Source: Sulfuricella denitrificans
GTDB lineage: Bacteria > Pseudomonadota > Gammaproteobacteria > Burkholderiales > Sulfuricellaceae
DNA: 64,000 nucleotides
Direction: 5' to 3'
NCBI GenBank assembly: GCA_002632355.1
Contig: NSJJ01000004.1
Location: 149,611-213,610, forward strand
Shown piece after piece: positions 30,804 through 39,289 of the stretch. The notes beneath the pieces were generated by a model that ran no database searches, was not told where the DNA came from, and saw nothing but the letters and a program-made list of their open reading frames with translations. The first letter of the stretch is position 1, and each line of letters opens with the position of its first letter. Position numbers and translations under genes: made by a program.

Positions 30804-31068
30804 GCCGCGTGCGTACGTTTTAGTTCCGGCTAACACGCCTCTGGCGCATAAGCCTGCTCTGAAACTTACAGGCCGCGCGCGTTCCGCTTGCGTTCGTTTT
30901 AGTTCCGGCTAACGCGCCTTTGGCGCATAAGCCTGCTCTGAAACTCACAAGCCGCGCGCGTTCCGCTTGCGTTCGTTTTAGTTCCGGCTAACGCGCCTTT
31001 GGCGCATAAGCCTGCTCTGAAACTCACAAGCCGCGCGCGTTCCGCTTGCGTTCGTTTTCAGTCAGGAA
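30804..31068. repeat. 79-bp tandem repeat derived from the typA 3' end
   Basis: Unit boundaries fall at 30872, 30951 and 31030, exactly 79 bases apart. A shorter copy (68 bases, 11-base deletion, several substitutions) starts at 30804. The copy beginning at 31030 is the typA C-terminal coding sequence ([11 protein letters not shown]), so the array duplicates the gene end plus its 3' flank. Each unit contains the hairpin GCGCC-TTT-GGCGC. The array fills most of the 338 bases between typA and fimV and contains no gene. Confidence 0.92.
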
Positions 31069-32838
31069 GCGTTTGCGCAGGCGGATCGACTTGGGTGTGA
31101 GTTCGACCAGTTCGTCGTCGGCAATGAATTCAACTGCGGACTCAAGCGTCAACTGAACAGGCGGGGTCAGGCGCACGGCTTCGTCGGTGCCGGAAGAACG
31201 TACGTTGGTGAGCTGCTTGCCCTTGATCGGGTTCACCACCAGGTCGTTATCGCGGCTATGAATGCCGATGATCATGCCTTCATACAGCTTGTCCCCGGGG
31301 GTAACGAACATCCGGCCGCGATCTTCCAGTTTCCACAGGGCATAGGCTACGGCCTCGCCGTTGTCCTGCGAGATCAGCACGCCGTTATGACGGGAAGGAA
31401 TGTCCGCCTTCATCGGTGCATACTCGTCGAATACGTGGCTCATCACACCGGTACCGCGTGTCAGGGTCATGAATTCGGACTGGAAACCGATCAGCCCGCG
31501 CGCCGGGATGCGATAATCAAGACGTACGCGCCCTTGACCGTCGGGCAGCATGTCCTGCAAATCGCCACGACGGCGGCCAAGCTCTTCCATGACCGCACCC
31601 TGGTTGGCATCTTCCACATCGGCGGTCAGCATTTCGAATGGCTCACATTTCTCGCCATCGATTTCTTTGATCAACACGCGCGGGCGCGACACTGACAATT
31701 CAAAACCTTCACGGCGCATGGTTTCGAGCAGAATCGTGAGATGCAACTCGCCACGCCCAGCCACTTCAAACACATCGGCGTCACCAGTCTCACTGACACG
31801 CAGCGCGACGTTGGTGAGCAATTCCTTGTTCAGGCGCTCGCGGATCTGGCGGCTGGTCACGAATTTGCCTTCCTGCCCAGCCAGCGGGGAGTTATTGACC
31901 TGGAAATTCATGGTCAGGGTAGGTTCATCTACCGTCAGCATCGGCAACGCTTCGGGAGCGTCGATTGCAGTCAGGGTGACGCCGATACCGATCTCGTCGA
32001 TCCCGTTGATCACGACGATATCGCCAGCCTGCGCCTCTTCCATCTGCACCCGGTTCAAACCACTGAAACCCAGAACCTGGTTTACTTTTGCACGTACACC
32101 CTTGTCTCCGGGGCCGCGCATCACCAGCACTTCCTGACTGGGCTTCAGTCTGCCACGGGCAACACGGCCGATGCCGATGCGACCAACATAGCTGGAATAG
32201 TCCAGCGCGGAAATCTGCAGTTGCAGCGGCTGCTCAGGGTCACCTTCCGGGGAAGGAACGTGCTTGAGAACTGCCTCGAACAGAACGCGCATATTATCGC
32301 TTTTCTCGTTGGCATCGAGAGAGGCAAACCCGTTCAGTGCCGAAGCATAGATCACGGGGAAATCCAGTTGTTCTTCAGTCGCGCCCAGCTTGTCGAACAG
32401 GTCGAAAGTCTGGTTCACCACCCAGTCGGGCCGTGAACCGGGGCGGTCGATCTTGTTCACCACCACGATCGGCTTGAGGCCAAGCGCCAAAGCCTTCTTG
32501 GTCACGAAACGGGTTTGCGGCATCGGGCCTTCCACTGCGTCCACCAGCAGCAACACGCCGTCAACCATGGACAGTACGCGCTCCACTTCTCCACCGAAAT
32601 CGGCGTGCCCCGGGGTGTCCACGATATTGATGTGATGGCCTTCATATTCGATCGAAGTATTCTTGGCCAGAATGGTGATGCCGCGCTCCTTTTCCAGATC
32701 GTTGCTGTCCATCACCCGCTCTGCAACCTGCTGGTGCGCGGCAAAGGTACCTGCCTGCTGCAGCAGTTTGTCGACAAGGGTGGTTTTGCCGTGGTCAACG
32801 TGGGCGATAATGGCGATATTACGGAGGGCGCGTGACAT
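31024..32838 (-). CDS. typA: Ribosome-associated translational GTPase TypA/BipA
   Basis: 604 residues from [19 protein letters not shown]; the 39 extra upstream residues in the open frame do not look coding. G1 HVDHGKTT is near residue 12, the RGITI switch near 50, [15 protein letters not shown] near 75 and NKID near 128. TypA/BipA binds ribosomes like EF-G and is needed for growth under cold or stress. The last 30 or so coding bases are the template of the 79-bp downstream tandem array. It is divergent from rhlE. Confidence 0.97.
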   Translation of the reverse strand: MSRALRNIAIIAHVDHGKTTLVDKLLQQAGTFAAHQQVAERVMDSNDLEKERGITILAKNTSIEYEGHHINIVDTPGHADFGGEVERVLSMVDGVLLLVDAVEGPMPQTRFVTKKALALGLKPIVVVNKIDRPGSRPDWVVNQTFDLFDKLGATEEQLDFPVIYASALNGFASLDANEKSDNMRVLFEAVLKHVPSPEGDPEQPLQLQISALDYSSYVGRIGIGRVARGRLKPSQEVLVMRGPGDKGVRAKVNQVLGFSGLNRVQMEEAQAGDIVVINGIDEIGIGVTLTAIDAPEALPMLTVDEPTLTMNFQVNNSPLAGQEGKFVTSRQIRERLNKELLTNVALRVSETGDADVFEVAGRGELHLTILLETMRREGFELSVSRPRVLIKEIDGEKCEPFEMLTADVEDANQGAVMEELGRRRGDLQDMLPDGQGRVRLDYRIPARGLIGFQSEFMTLTRGTGVMSHVFDEYAPMKADIPSRHNGVLISQDNGEAVAYALWKLEDRGRMFVTPGDKLYEGMIIGIHSRDNDLVVNPIKGKQLTNVRSSGTDEAVRLTPPVQLTLESAVEFIADDELVELTPKSIRLRKRFLTENERKRNARGL

Positions 32839-33195
32839 GAAAGATTTCCGGTGCGGTAAAAAGCTGGGCATTTTAGCATAACCATCTGGTAATTTTCTAA
32901 AATACCCGTATAATGCGGCGGCTTGGTCGGATCGATATCCGTCCATTGAGTTCATCGATCTCTGGCCCCCTCTTTTTCAGTACTTCCTGAAAAATGCGAT
33001 TTCACCCCGGTTAGCGACGATGTTTTTGCGCCGCGCGGTGTTATGCAGATATTCCCCGGAATCTCCGGCAAGTCTTGCAGTTCCCTGCCTGTGCGCCACA
33101 TTTAATTGCGTTTTGTCATCATTATTTACTTCCTGCTGTTTGCAGCTTAGGGGAAATAATGTGTCACGGCGCGAATTTAAATATAAGGAAATTCC
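32839..33195. other. Divergent intergenic region of typA and rhlE
   Basis: 357 bases without a plausible gene. It must carry both promoters. The rhlE side has a long AT-richer leader (about 33080-33190) ending in AAGGAAATTCC before the GTG start. Cold-inducible RNA helicase genes often have long leaders, but no specific element could be identified here. Confidence 0.5.
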
Positions 33196-34506
33196 GTGTC
33201 TTTTGAAAATCTCAAGTTGCATCCTTCCATTCTTCAAGCCATTGCTGACAGTGGTTACACCACCCCAACACCGATTCAGGCCGAAGCCATCCCTGAAGTC
33301 CTGGCAGGCCGCGACATCATGGCCTCGGCGCAAACCGGCACCGGCAAAACGGCTGCCTTCATGCTGCCCGCCATCCACCGCCTGTCCACCCCTTCAGCAG
33401 TCAAAAGCAAGGGCCCGCGCGTTCTGGTGCTGACACCGACTCGCGAACTGGCAACCCAGGTCAACGACGCAGCACGCAAATACGGCAAGCACCTGCGCCT
33501 TAACACCGTCAGCATCCTCGGCGGCATGCCCTACCCGCTGCAGAACAAACTGCTGTCTGGTTATGTGGATATTCTGGTCGCCACCCCCGGCCGTCTGATC
33601 GATCACATCGACCGTGGCCGCATCGACTTTTCGCGCCTGGAAATGCTGATTCTGGACGAAGCCGACCGCATGCTGGACATGGGTTTCATTGAAGATGTGG
33701 AAAAAATTGCCAACGCCACACCGGCCAGCCGTCAGACCCTGCTGTTTTCCGCCACGCTCGATGGCAACATCGGTAAACTGGCCACGCGCCTGCTGAAAGA
33801 TCCGAAACGCATCCAGGTTGCAGCACAGCAGGATCGCCACGAGAACATCGAGCAGCGCCTGCACTTCGTTGACGATATGGCGCACAAAAGCCGCCTGCTG
33901 CAGCACATGCTGACTGACGTCGACCTGACGCAGGCCATCGTATTCACCGCCACCAAACGCGACGCAGACATGCTGGCCGAAGATCTGTTTGCACAGGGGC
34001 ATTCTGCAGCAGCCCTGCACGGCGACATGAACCAGGGTGCGCGCAACCGCACGCTGACCAAACTGCGTCGCGGCGGCCTGCGCGTCCTGGTGGCAACGGA
34101 TGTGGCAGCACGCGGTATCGACGTTGCCGGCATCAGCCACGTGATCAACTTCGACCTGCCAAAATTCGCCGAAGACTACGTCCACCGCATCGGCCGTACT
34201 GGTCGCGCCGGTGCGTCCGGCATTGCCGTTTCCTTCGCATCCTACCGGGACATGCAGCTTCTGCAACGGATCGAGCGTTTTACCGGTCAGTCCATCGCAC
34301 CGCACACCATTGCAGGTCTCGAGCCCAAGCGCGTGCCGCGCCCAAGCTCACCCCGTTCTGGCCAGGACCGCAAGTTTTCCGGCAAACCGGGTGGTAGCCG
34401 TGGCGCTTCCGGTCAGCCACGCCGTGAAGGCGGTTTTGCCCGTAACGGTGAAAAGCGCCCCAACAGCGGTGGCTTTGCACATCACAGCGGACGCCGTCAC
34501 GGTTAA
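33196..34506 (+). CDS. rhlE: DEAD-box ATP-dependent RNA helicase RhlE
   Basis: 436 residues from a GTG start preceded by AAGGA. The helicase core shows the Q motif (YTTPTPIQAEAIP), Walker A AQTGTGKTAAF near residue 49, PTRELATQV, DEAD in LILDEADRMLDMGF near 153, SAT, and motif VI HRIGRTGRAG near 335. The tail (about 375-436) is rich in Gly, Arg, Ser and Pro, which suits nonspecific RNA binding. RhlE helps rRNA processing and RNA turnover. It ends in a strong shared terminator. Confidence 0.93.
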   Translation: MSFENLKLHPSILQAIADSGYTTPTPIQAEAIPEVLAGRDIMASAQTGTGKTAAFMLPAIHRLSTPSAVKSKGPRVLVLTPTRELATQVNDAARKYGKHLRLNTVSILGGMPYPLQNKLLSGYVDILVATPGRLIDHIDRGRIDFSRLEMLILDEADRMLDMGFIEDVEKIANATPASRQTLLFSATLDGNIGKLATRLLKDPKRIQVAAQQDRHENIEQRLHFVDDMAHKSRLLQHMLTDVDLTQAIVFTATKRDADMLAEDLFAQGHSAAALHGDMNQGARNRTLTKLRRGGLRVLVATDVAARGIDVAGISHVINFDLPKFAEDYVHRIGRTGRAGASGIAVSFASYRDMQLLQRIERFTGQSIAPHTIAGLEPKRVPRPSSPRSGQDRKFSGKPGGSRGASGQPRREGGFARNGEKRPNSGGFAHHSGRRHG

Positions 34507-34530
34507 TCCGCTTTAGCAGGAAATAAAAAA

Positions 34531-34549
34531 GGCGCTTCATTGAAGCGCC
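34531..34549. terminator. Bidirectional intrinsic terminator
   Basis: GGCGCTTC-ATT-GAAGCGCC is a perfect 8-bp stem with a 3-base loop, flanked by a run of A on the left and TTTTTT on the right. It serves rhlE on the plus strand and the glycine-zipper gene on the minus strand. Confidence 0.93.
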
Positions 34550-34569
34550 TTTTTTCTTGCAAACTCAAT

Positions 34570-34902
34570 TTAGTCGTCGTGACCATGCCCGTGGCGATGT
34601 TTTTCCTTGTAATGTCCCCGATGAAGGCCGTTGTCATGGCGCCCATCCTCGTAATAAACCTCACGCTGTCTTGCGCGGGGTTCATTGCGTCCGGAGGTCA
34701 TTGCAGCGGAGCCGGCAGCACCTCCGATGGCTCCTCCGATAATGGCGCCATCTCTCCCGCCAATGGCCGAGCCGACAGCCGCGCCAGCGCCTCCGCCCAA
34801 AGCGCCGCCGATCACTGCATTCCCGTCTATGCTGCCCGCCTGGGCAGGAACTGCGCACACAACAAGCAAAGCCAGTACGGTCAAGCCAGCAAACAATTTC
34901 AT
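34570..34902 (-). CDS. Glycine-zipper periplasmic or outer-membrane protein with His-rich tail
   Basis: 110 residues. A signal peptide ends near AQA (residues 20-22). Residues 30-70 form a glycine-zipper (VIGGALGGGAGAAVGSAIGG and GAIIGGAIGGAAGSA), a pattern of small-residue helices that pack in membranes. The tail is charged and His-rich (HRGHYKEKHRHGHGHDD), which could bind metal. No family function is known to me. It ends 21 bases from the shared terminator. Confidence 0.75.
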   Translation of the reverse strand: MKLFAGLTVLALLVVCAVPAQAGSIDGNAVIGGALGGGAGAAVGSAIGGRDGAIIGGAIGGAAGSAAMTSGRNEPRARQREVYYEDGRHDNGLHRGHYKEKHRHGHGHDD

Positions 34903-34980
34903 GATTTACCTCTCGTTACGAAATGACAAAAACTGAACGCATCATAACAAGAGCGGAATTTGGGGGAGATTACAGAACTG

Positions 34981-35364
34981 TCATTTTTCAGCCTGGTTAC
35001 GCATGAAATCGGCCGTTTTCCAGAATGCCGCCGTGAGTTCCTGATGCAGCTTCTCGTCCACACCAACCTCATTCATGGCGCGCATCATGCACGCCATCCA
35101 CTGGTCGCGCTCATCCTCGCCAATAACGAATGGCATGTGGCGCTGGCGCAGACGCGGATGACCAAATTTTTCCATATAGAGCTGGGGACCGCCGGTCCAG
35201 CCTGAGAGGAACATGAACAGCTTGTTGCGGGCCTCGGTGAGATCCTTCGCGTGCATCTTGCGGATGCCGTAGTAGTCCGGATCTTCATCCATCAGATCAT
35301 AGAACCGGTCTACCAGGCGGCGGATAAGTTCATCGCCGCCAAGGCGGTGATAATGCGTTTCCAT
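34981..35364 (-). CDS. Group II truncated hemoglobin
   Basis: 127 residues. The proximal heme His is in EKFGHPRLRQRHMPF near residue 70, and the LFMFLSGWTGGPQLY block is characteristic of group II (GlbO/YjbI) truncated hemoglobins. Such proteins bind O2 or NO and protect against nitrosative stress, which fits a nitrate reducer. AAGGA precedes the ATG. It begins three bases after the purT stop on the same strand, so it is probably in the purT transcript. Confidence 0.92.
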   Translation of the reverse strand: METHYHRLGGDELIRRLVDRFYDLMDEDPDYYGIRKMHAKDLTEARNKLFMFLSGWTGGPQLYMEKFGHPRLRQRHMPFVIGEDERDQWMACMMRAMNEVGVDEKLHQELTAAFWKTADFMRNQAEK

Positions 35365-35367
35365 GGT

Positions 35368-36567
35368 CTATTCCTTTACCGGCCGGACCTTGCTCGCAGC
35401 CAGTTTGGCGCGGCTGCGCGCTTCGTCCACATCGGCCCCGTTGGCCAGTGCCACGCCCATGCGCCGGCGCGTGAAGCTTTCCGGCTTGCCGAACAGGCGC
35501 AGGTCGCTCTGCGGAACCGCCAGCGCCTGCTCGACCCCTTCGAACGCGATGCCTTTTTCCTCCAGCCCGCCATAGATGACTGCCGAAGCACCTGGGCCGC
35601 GCAGGGAAACGTCCACCGGCAGGCCGAGGATGGCGCGGGCATGCAGCTCGAATTCGGACAGGCGCTGGCTGCACAGCGTCACCAGGCCGGTATCGTGGGG
35701 ACGGGGGCTGACTTCGGAGAACCACACCTGATCCCCCCGGACGAAAAACTCGACGCCGAAAATCCCGCGCCCGCCCAGGTCGCCGGTCACGGCCCCGGCG
35801 ATTTCCTGCGCCCTTTTCAGCGCTGTCGGGCTCATGGCCTGCGGCTGCCAGCTCTCGACATAGTCGCCCTTGACCTGGACATGCCCGATGGGCTCGCAGA
35901 AACAGGTCTCGACCGCGCCACTGGCGCCTACCGCACGCACGGTCAGCAGGGTGATTTCGTAATCGAACTGGATCATTTCCTCGACGATCACCTTCCCGTG
36001 GCTGACCCGGCCGCCGCTCATAGCGTAATTCCAGGCTTTTTCCACGTCTTCCGGGCCGTTCACGGTGGATTGCCCCTTGCCGGAAGAGGACATCACCGGC
36101 TTGACGATGCAGGGGTAGCCGATGGATTTCTCGATGGCATCCCGCATCTCGTCCAGCGAGTCGGAAAAGGCATAACGCGAAGTGGGCAGGCCCAGTTTTT
36201 CCGCGGCCAGACGGCGGATGCCCTCGCGGTTCATGGTGAGTTGTGCCGCGCGTGCCGTCGGAATGACTTCCGCCAGCCCATCCTGCTCGATGACAGCCAG
36301 CATGTCGGTGGCAATGGCCTCGATTTCCGGCACCACGAGATGCGGCCGCTCCAGTTCGACCAGCGCCCGCAGCGCCGCTCCGTCAGCCATGTTGATGACG
36401 TGCGCGCGATGCGCCAGCTGATGACCGGGCGCGTTCGGGTAACGGTCCACCGCGATGACTTCCACGCCCAGGCGCTGCAGGGCGATGATGACTTCCTTGC
36501 CCAGCTCGCCGCTGCCAAGCAGCATGACGCGGGTGGCCGAGGGACTGAGTGGGGTGCCGATTTTCAT
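35368..36567 (-). CDS. purT: Formate-dependent phosphoribosylglycinamide formyltransferase
   Basis: 399 residues, the normal PurT length. This ATP-grasp enzyme formylates GAR using formate and ATP in purine synthesis. The N-terminal nucleotide segment [20 protein letters not shown] and the central [21 protein letters not shown]-grasp loop are clear. GAGGCG precedes the ATG. It lies 76 bases after the HybE-like gene on the same strand, so it may be read through from the molybdoenzyme operon or have its own promoter. Confidence 0.97.
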   Translation of the reverse strand: MKIGTPLSPSATRVMLLGSGELGKEVIIALQRLGVEVIAVDRYPNAPGHQLAHRAHVINMADGAALRALVELERPHLVVPEIEAIATDMLAVIEQDGLAEVIPTARAAQLTMNREGIRRLAAEKLGLPTSRYAFSDSLDEMRDAIEKSIGYPCIVKPVMSSSGKGQSTVNGPEDVEKAWNYAMSGGRVSHGKVIVEEMIQFDYEITLLTVRAVGASGAVETCFCEPIGHVQVKGDYVESWQPQAMSPTALKRAQEIAGAVTGDLGGRGIFGVEFFVRGDQVWFSEVSPRPHDTGLVTLCSQRLSEFELHARAILGLPVDVSLRGPGASAVIYGGLEEKGIAFEGVEQALAVPQSDLRLFGKPESFTRRRMGVALANGADVDEARSRAKLAASKVRPVKE

Positions 36568-36643
36568 GGTGCTCGCCTCAAATGATTTCTGGCGGCATGA
36601 TAACCGATGGCTTGCCTGCCTGTCAGGTGGACCAGACTGACAG

Positions 36644-37201
36644 TCAGCGTGTCCCCATCAGGCGCGAGAAAAACTCGCGCCGCGACACTTCCTTCTGCCA
36701 GCCGCAGTCGCGCTGCTGCTCTTGCATCACGCGGTCGCGAGTTTTGATCACCTCGCCCCAGTCCGAAAAAACCGCATCGGCCGAGTCGTAACGTTCCATG
36801 GATTGCACCAGCGGCTGCAAAAGAAAATGCCCCAGTTCGGGCAGGTAATTGAGATGCGCATTCTGGCGGCCGCCCAGAATGGGGAAATCGAGCAGCGGGC
36901 CAATGACGACAAACGGTTCGGCAGCCCGCCCGGCGGCACTCCACCCGTCCGGAATGCTCAATCCGGGGTCGCGCTCCGGCAGGAATACCCGCGCCATCAT
37001 CCACGGCGTCAGCAGCAGGAACACGCACCATCCGTCGCTGCGGCGGAATGCGCGAACCTCCACCGGCAAATCGTGATTGACCAACCACTCGCCGGAAAAC
37101 TGCTGCCGGTAGATCGCGCCAAAGCACCGGCTCACTGCGGCGATGACCTGCTGATCCTCCATACCGGCCAGCACGCTTGCCTGCCAGGCGGCTTCAGTCA
37201 T
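36644..37201 (-). CDS. HybE-like chaperone in a molybdoenzyme operon
   Basis: 185 residues from [16 protein letters not shown]. The order [28 protein letters not shown] and a later [15 protein letters not shown] resembles HybE/HupJ, a chaperone that guards the Tat-exported small subunit of [NiFe] hydrogenases (E. coli HybE has a comparable TPWM...VIFP block). The match is by motif memory, not alignment. It is coupled to the TorD-like gene by an 8-base overlap and closes the operon. Its position with a Tat-exported molybdoenzyme rather than a hydrogenase suggests a proofreading role for that enzyme, an inference. Confidence 0.6.
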   Translation of the reverse strand: MTEAAWQASVLAGMEDQQVIAAVSRCFGAIYRQQFSGEWLVNHDLPVEVRAFRRSDGWCVFLLLTPWMMARVFLPERDPGLSIPDGWSAAGRAAEPFVVIGPLLDFPILGGRQNAHLNYLPELGHFLLQPLVQSMERYDSADAVFSDWGEVIKTRDRVMQEQQRDCGWQKEVSRREFFSRLMGTR

Positions 37202-37733
37202 GGAACAGTCCTCTGATTTCATGACCGAGCTGCCGGTAAAGTTCGAGCCGTCCCTCTTCGCCCAGCGTTGCGCCAAAACGCGGCGCCCACATGGCCAGAT
37301 GATCCGCCCATAACTCCCGCAGCAGTTCCGAGCTATGCGAGCACTGCTGCTCCTGCAGCCAGGCGGCGCACTCCAGCATGGTGCCGAGATAATCCGTCGG
37401 CGCACCATCGGCCTGCAAGCCGGCACGGCGATAGAGGTCGCCGAGGTGCTCGCTGGCCGCACCGAACATCATGCCGCCGAGGAACGCCGATTCGAACGGC
37501 GGACAGGCGGTTTTCGGGTGGCCGGAAATAAACAGGCGCGTATGCTCCGCCTGCCATTCCTCGAGCGGAAGATTGTCCAGTTCCGCCAGCGCCTGATGCA
37601 ACCAGGCGTGATCCCCGGCCAGTTCGCGCAGCACTTCGAGCGAATCGCCGTCCGGGCTGGCCAGCAGCCCTGCAAGCAGGCGCAAAGCTTCAGGCGAGAC
37701 GCCGCTTGTTTTCACCTCACCAGGGATAGGCAT
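37194..37733 (-). CDS. TorD/DmsD-family molybdoenzyme chaperone
   Basis: 179 residues from MPIPGEVKTSG. Earlier and later starts (for example MRGS at 37745) are possible because this gene overlaps the 3' end of the NrfD-like gene; GGGGG precedes the chosen ATG. The all-helical TorD signature HTRLFISGHPKTACPPFES is near residue 61, followed by DYLGTMLECAAWL. TorD-family proteins hold the apo catalytic subunit for cofactor loading and Tat proofreading. It fits the Tat-bearing subunit encoded upstream. Confidence 0.88.
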   Translation of the reverse strand: MPIPGEVKTSGVSPEALRLLAGLLASPDGDSLEVLRELAGDHAWLHQALAELDNLPLEEWQAEHTRLFISGHPKTACPPFESAFLGGMMFGAASEHLGDLYRRAGLQADGAPTDYLGTMLECAAWLQEQQCSHSSELLRELWADHLAMWAPRFGATLGEEGRLELYRQLGHEIRGLFHD

Positions 37734-38673
37734 AGACCCCCGCATACATGAAATAGTGGCGCAGCATGTAGCCGCCGATCAGCACCAGCACCGCCGCCGC
37801 CACGGTGGGGAAGCGGCTGCCCCAGCCCTTGGTCACGCCCCTGAGTTCGAGCAGGAATGGCACGATCAGCCCGAACCCGATGAAGCCGATCAGCCAGCCC
37901 ATGTCGCCCCATAGCAACTGTGCGGAGCGGTAGCCGGATTCGGAGCCGGACAGGGTGTAGTTGAAGAATGAGAACAGGATCACCAGTTCCGTCGCGATCA
38001 GGATCACGTCGAAGCGCTCGTAGCGATGACGCAGATCGTCGTCGTTTTCATCGGTGATAAAGACATTGAGCAGCAGCAGCAGGTAGGCGAAGGCGGTTGA
38101 GAACGCCGACACCGTGAACAGCAGCGGCACGCCGGGATTGTGCCAGAGCGCCACCGCTGGGAAGGACTGGATCAGCAGGCCGGTGTACACCGCTGTGCCG
38201 ATGCCGTTGATCGAGGCCAGCCAGCCGACGATGCGGCGGCGCTTCATGCAGCAACTGGAAAGCCACTCCACCAGCGGCCACTGCAATACGCTGCGCACCA
38301 GCGGCAGGCGCTGGAACAAGGGCGTCTCGCGCATGTAGGGCAAGGCGTAGAGCATGCCCCACACCATCATCCACAGGATGAACTGGGTGCCCCAGGCAAT
38401 CCATGAATCCGGCTTCAAGATGAAGACCAGCGGATTGAGCACGTAAATCACCGCAGTGTGATGCAGCAGGTGCCCGAACAGCACCGCCGAGCTGATCGCC
38501 AGCAGCACCACGCCGGACAGCGCGCCCCACAGCACCAGTTTGCGGTGCGGACGGCAGTACATGTCGGTGAGAAAGGTAATGGTCAGCGTGGCGGCGCCCA
38601 GCCCTCCGAAGAACAGGTACAGGGCGATCCACCAGGTCCAGATGTGTTGCGTGGTATAGGTCATGGTATCCAT
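37717..38673 (-). CDS. NrfD/PsrC-type membrane anchor of molybdoenzyme
   Basis: 318 residues with about eight hydrophobic helices. The family features WWIALYLFFGGLGAATLTIT near the N-terminus and HNPGVPLLFTVSAFSTAFAY are visible. NrfD/PsrC proteins exchange electrons with quinol in the membrane and hold the ferredoxin and Mo subunits on the periplasmic face; no heme is expected. AAGGG precedes the ATG. It begins four bases after the ferredoxin subunit gene. Confidence 0.92.
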   Translation of the reverse strand: MDTMTYTTQHIWTWWIALYLFFGGLGAATLTITFLTDMYCRPHRKLVLWGALSGVVLLAISSAVLFGHLLHHTAVIYVLNPLVFILKPDSWIAWGTQFILWMMVWGMLYALPYMRETPLFQRLPLVRSVLQWPLVEWLSSCCMKRRRIVGWLASINGIGTAVYTGLLIQSFPAVALWHNPGVPLLFTVSAFSTAFAYLLLLLNVFITDENDDDLRHRYERFDVILIATELVILFSFFNYTLSGSESGYRSAQLLWGDMGWLIGFIGFGLIVPFLLELRGVTKGWGSRFPTVAAAVLVLIGGYMLRHYFMYAGVYAYPW

Positions 38674-38677
38674 GGTT

Positions 38678-39289
38678 TCAGCCCTTCCGCTTCAGGTCGT
38701 CGATGTAATACACGTTGGGTCGTGTGCCGAGGTGGGGCATGAGCGGCTGCGCTATCCCGCTCGCCACCAGTTGCGTGACCGGGTCGGAGGGATCGTCCAG
38801 GTCGCCGAACTGGCGCGCCGAGCCGACGCAGGTTTCCACGCACGCCGGTTTCATCCCCTTGTCGAGGCGATGGGCGCAGAACGAGCACTTGTCCATGCTC
38901 GGGCTGGTGCGCTGGAGGTCGCCGTAGAATTCCTTGCCCAGCTTGATGTCGTCATAGGTCACTTCGTAGCGCGCATCGTAGGGGCAGGCCATGGCGCAGG
39001 CGCGGCAACCCATGCAGCGCTCCGGATCGATCAAGACGATGCCGTCGGCGCGTTGGTAGGTGGCGCCGGTCGGGCACACGGTCAGGCACGGCGGGTTGGA
39101 GCAGTGGTTGCACAGGCGCGGAAAAAAACGCCGGCGCACCTGTTCGGCGACACCGATTTCCTTCTCGTGCACATAGGTACGCCACTCGCCCTTCCACACC
39201 GGGGTCTGGTTCTCCATTGCGCAGGCCGCCATGCAGGCATTGCAGCCGACGCAGGTATTCAGGTCTATTACCATGGCATAGCGGGTCAT
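38678..39289 (-). CDS. Four-cluster ferredoxin subunit of molybdoenzyme (PsrB-like)
   Basis: 203 residues. Four Cys groups are present: CVGCNACMAAC (13-23), CNHCSNPPCLTVCP (about 60-73), CMGCRACAMACPY (about 92-104) and CSFCAHRLDKGMKPACVETC (about 136-155), giving four [4Fe-4S] clusters. It should carry electrons between the NrfD-like anchor and the catalytic subunit. The start overlaps the stop of the catalytic gene as ATGA. Confidence 0.95.
   Translation of the reverse strand: MTRYAMVIDLNTCVGCNACMAACAMENQTPVWKGEWRTYVHEKEIGVAEQVRRRFFPRLCNHCSNPPCLTVCPTGATYQRADGIVLIDPERCMGCRACAMACPYDARYEVTYDDIKLGKEFYGDLQRTSPSMDKCSFCAHRLDKGMKPACVETCVGSARQFGDLDDPSDPVTQLVASGIAQPLMPHLGTRPNVYYIDDLKRKG

Noticed and set aside
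30804..31068. CRISPR array
   Set aside because: The units are 79 bases, contiguous without spacers, and derive from the typA end; no cas genes are present.
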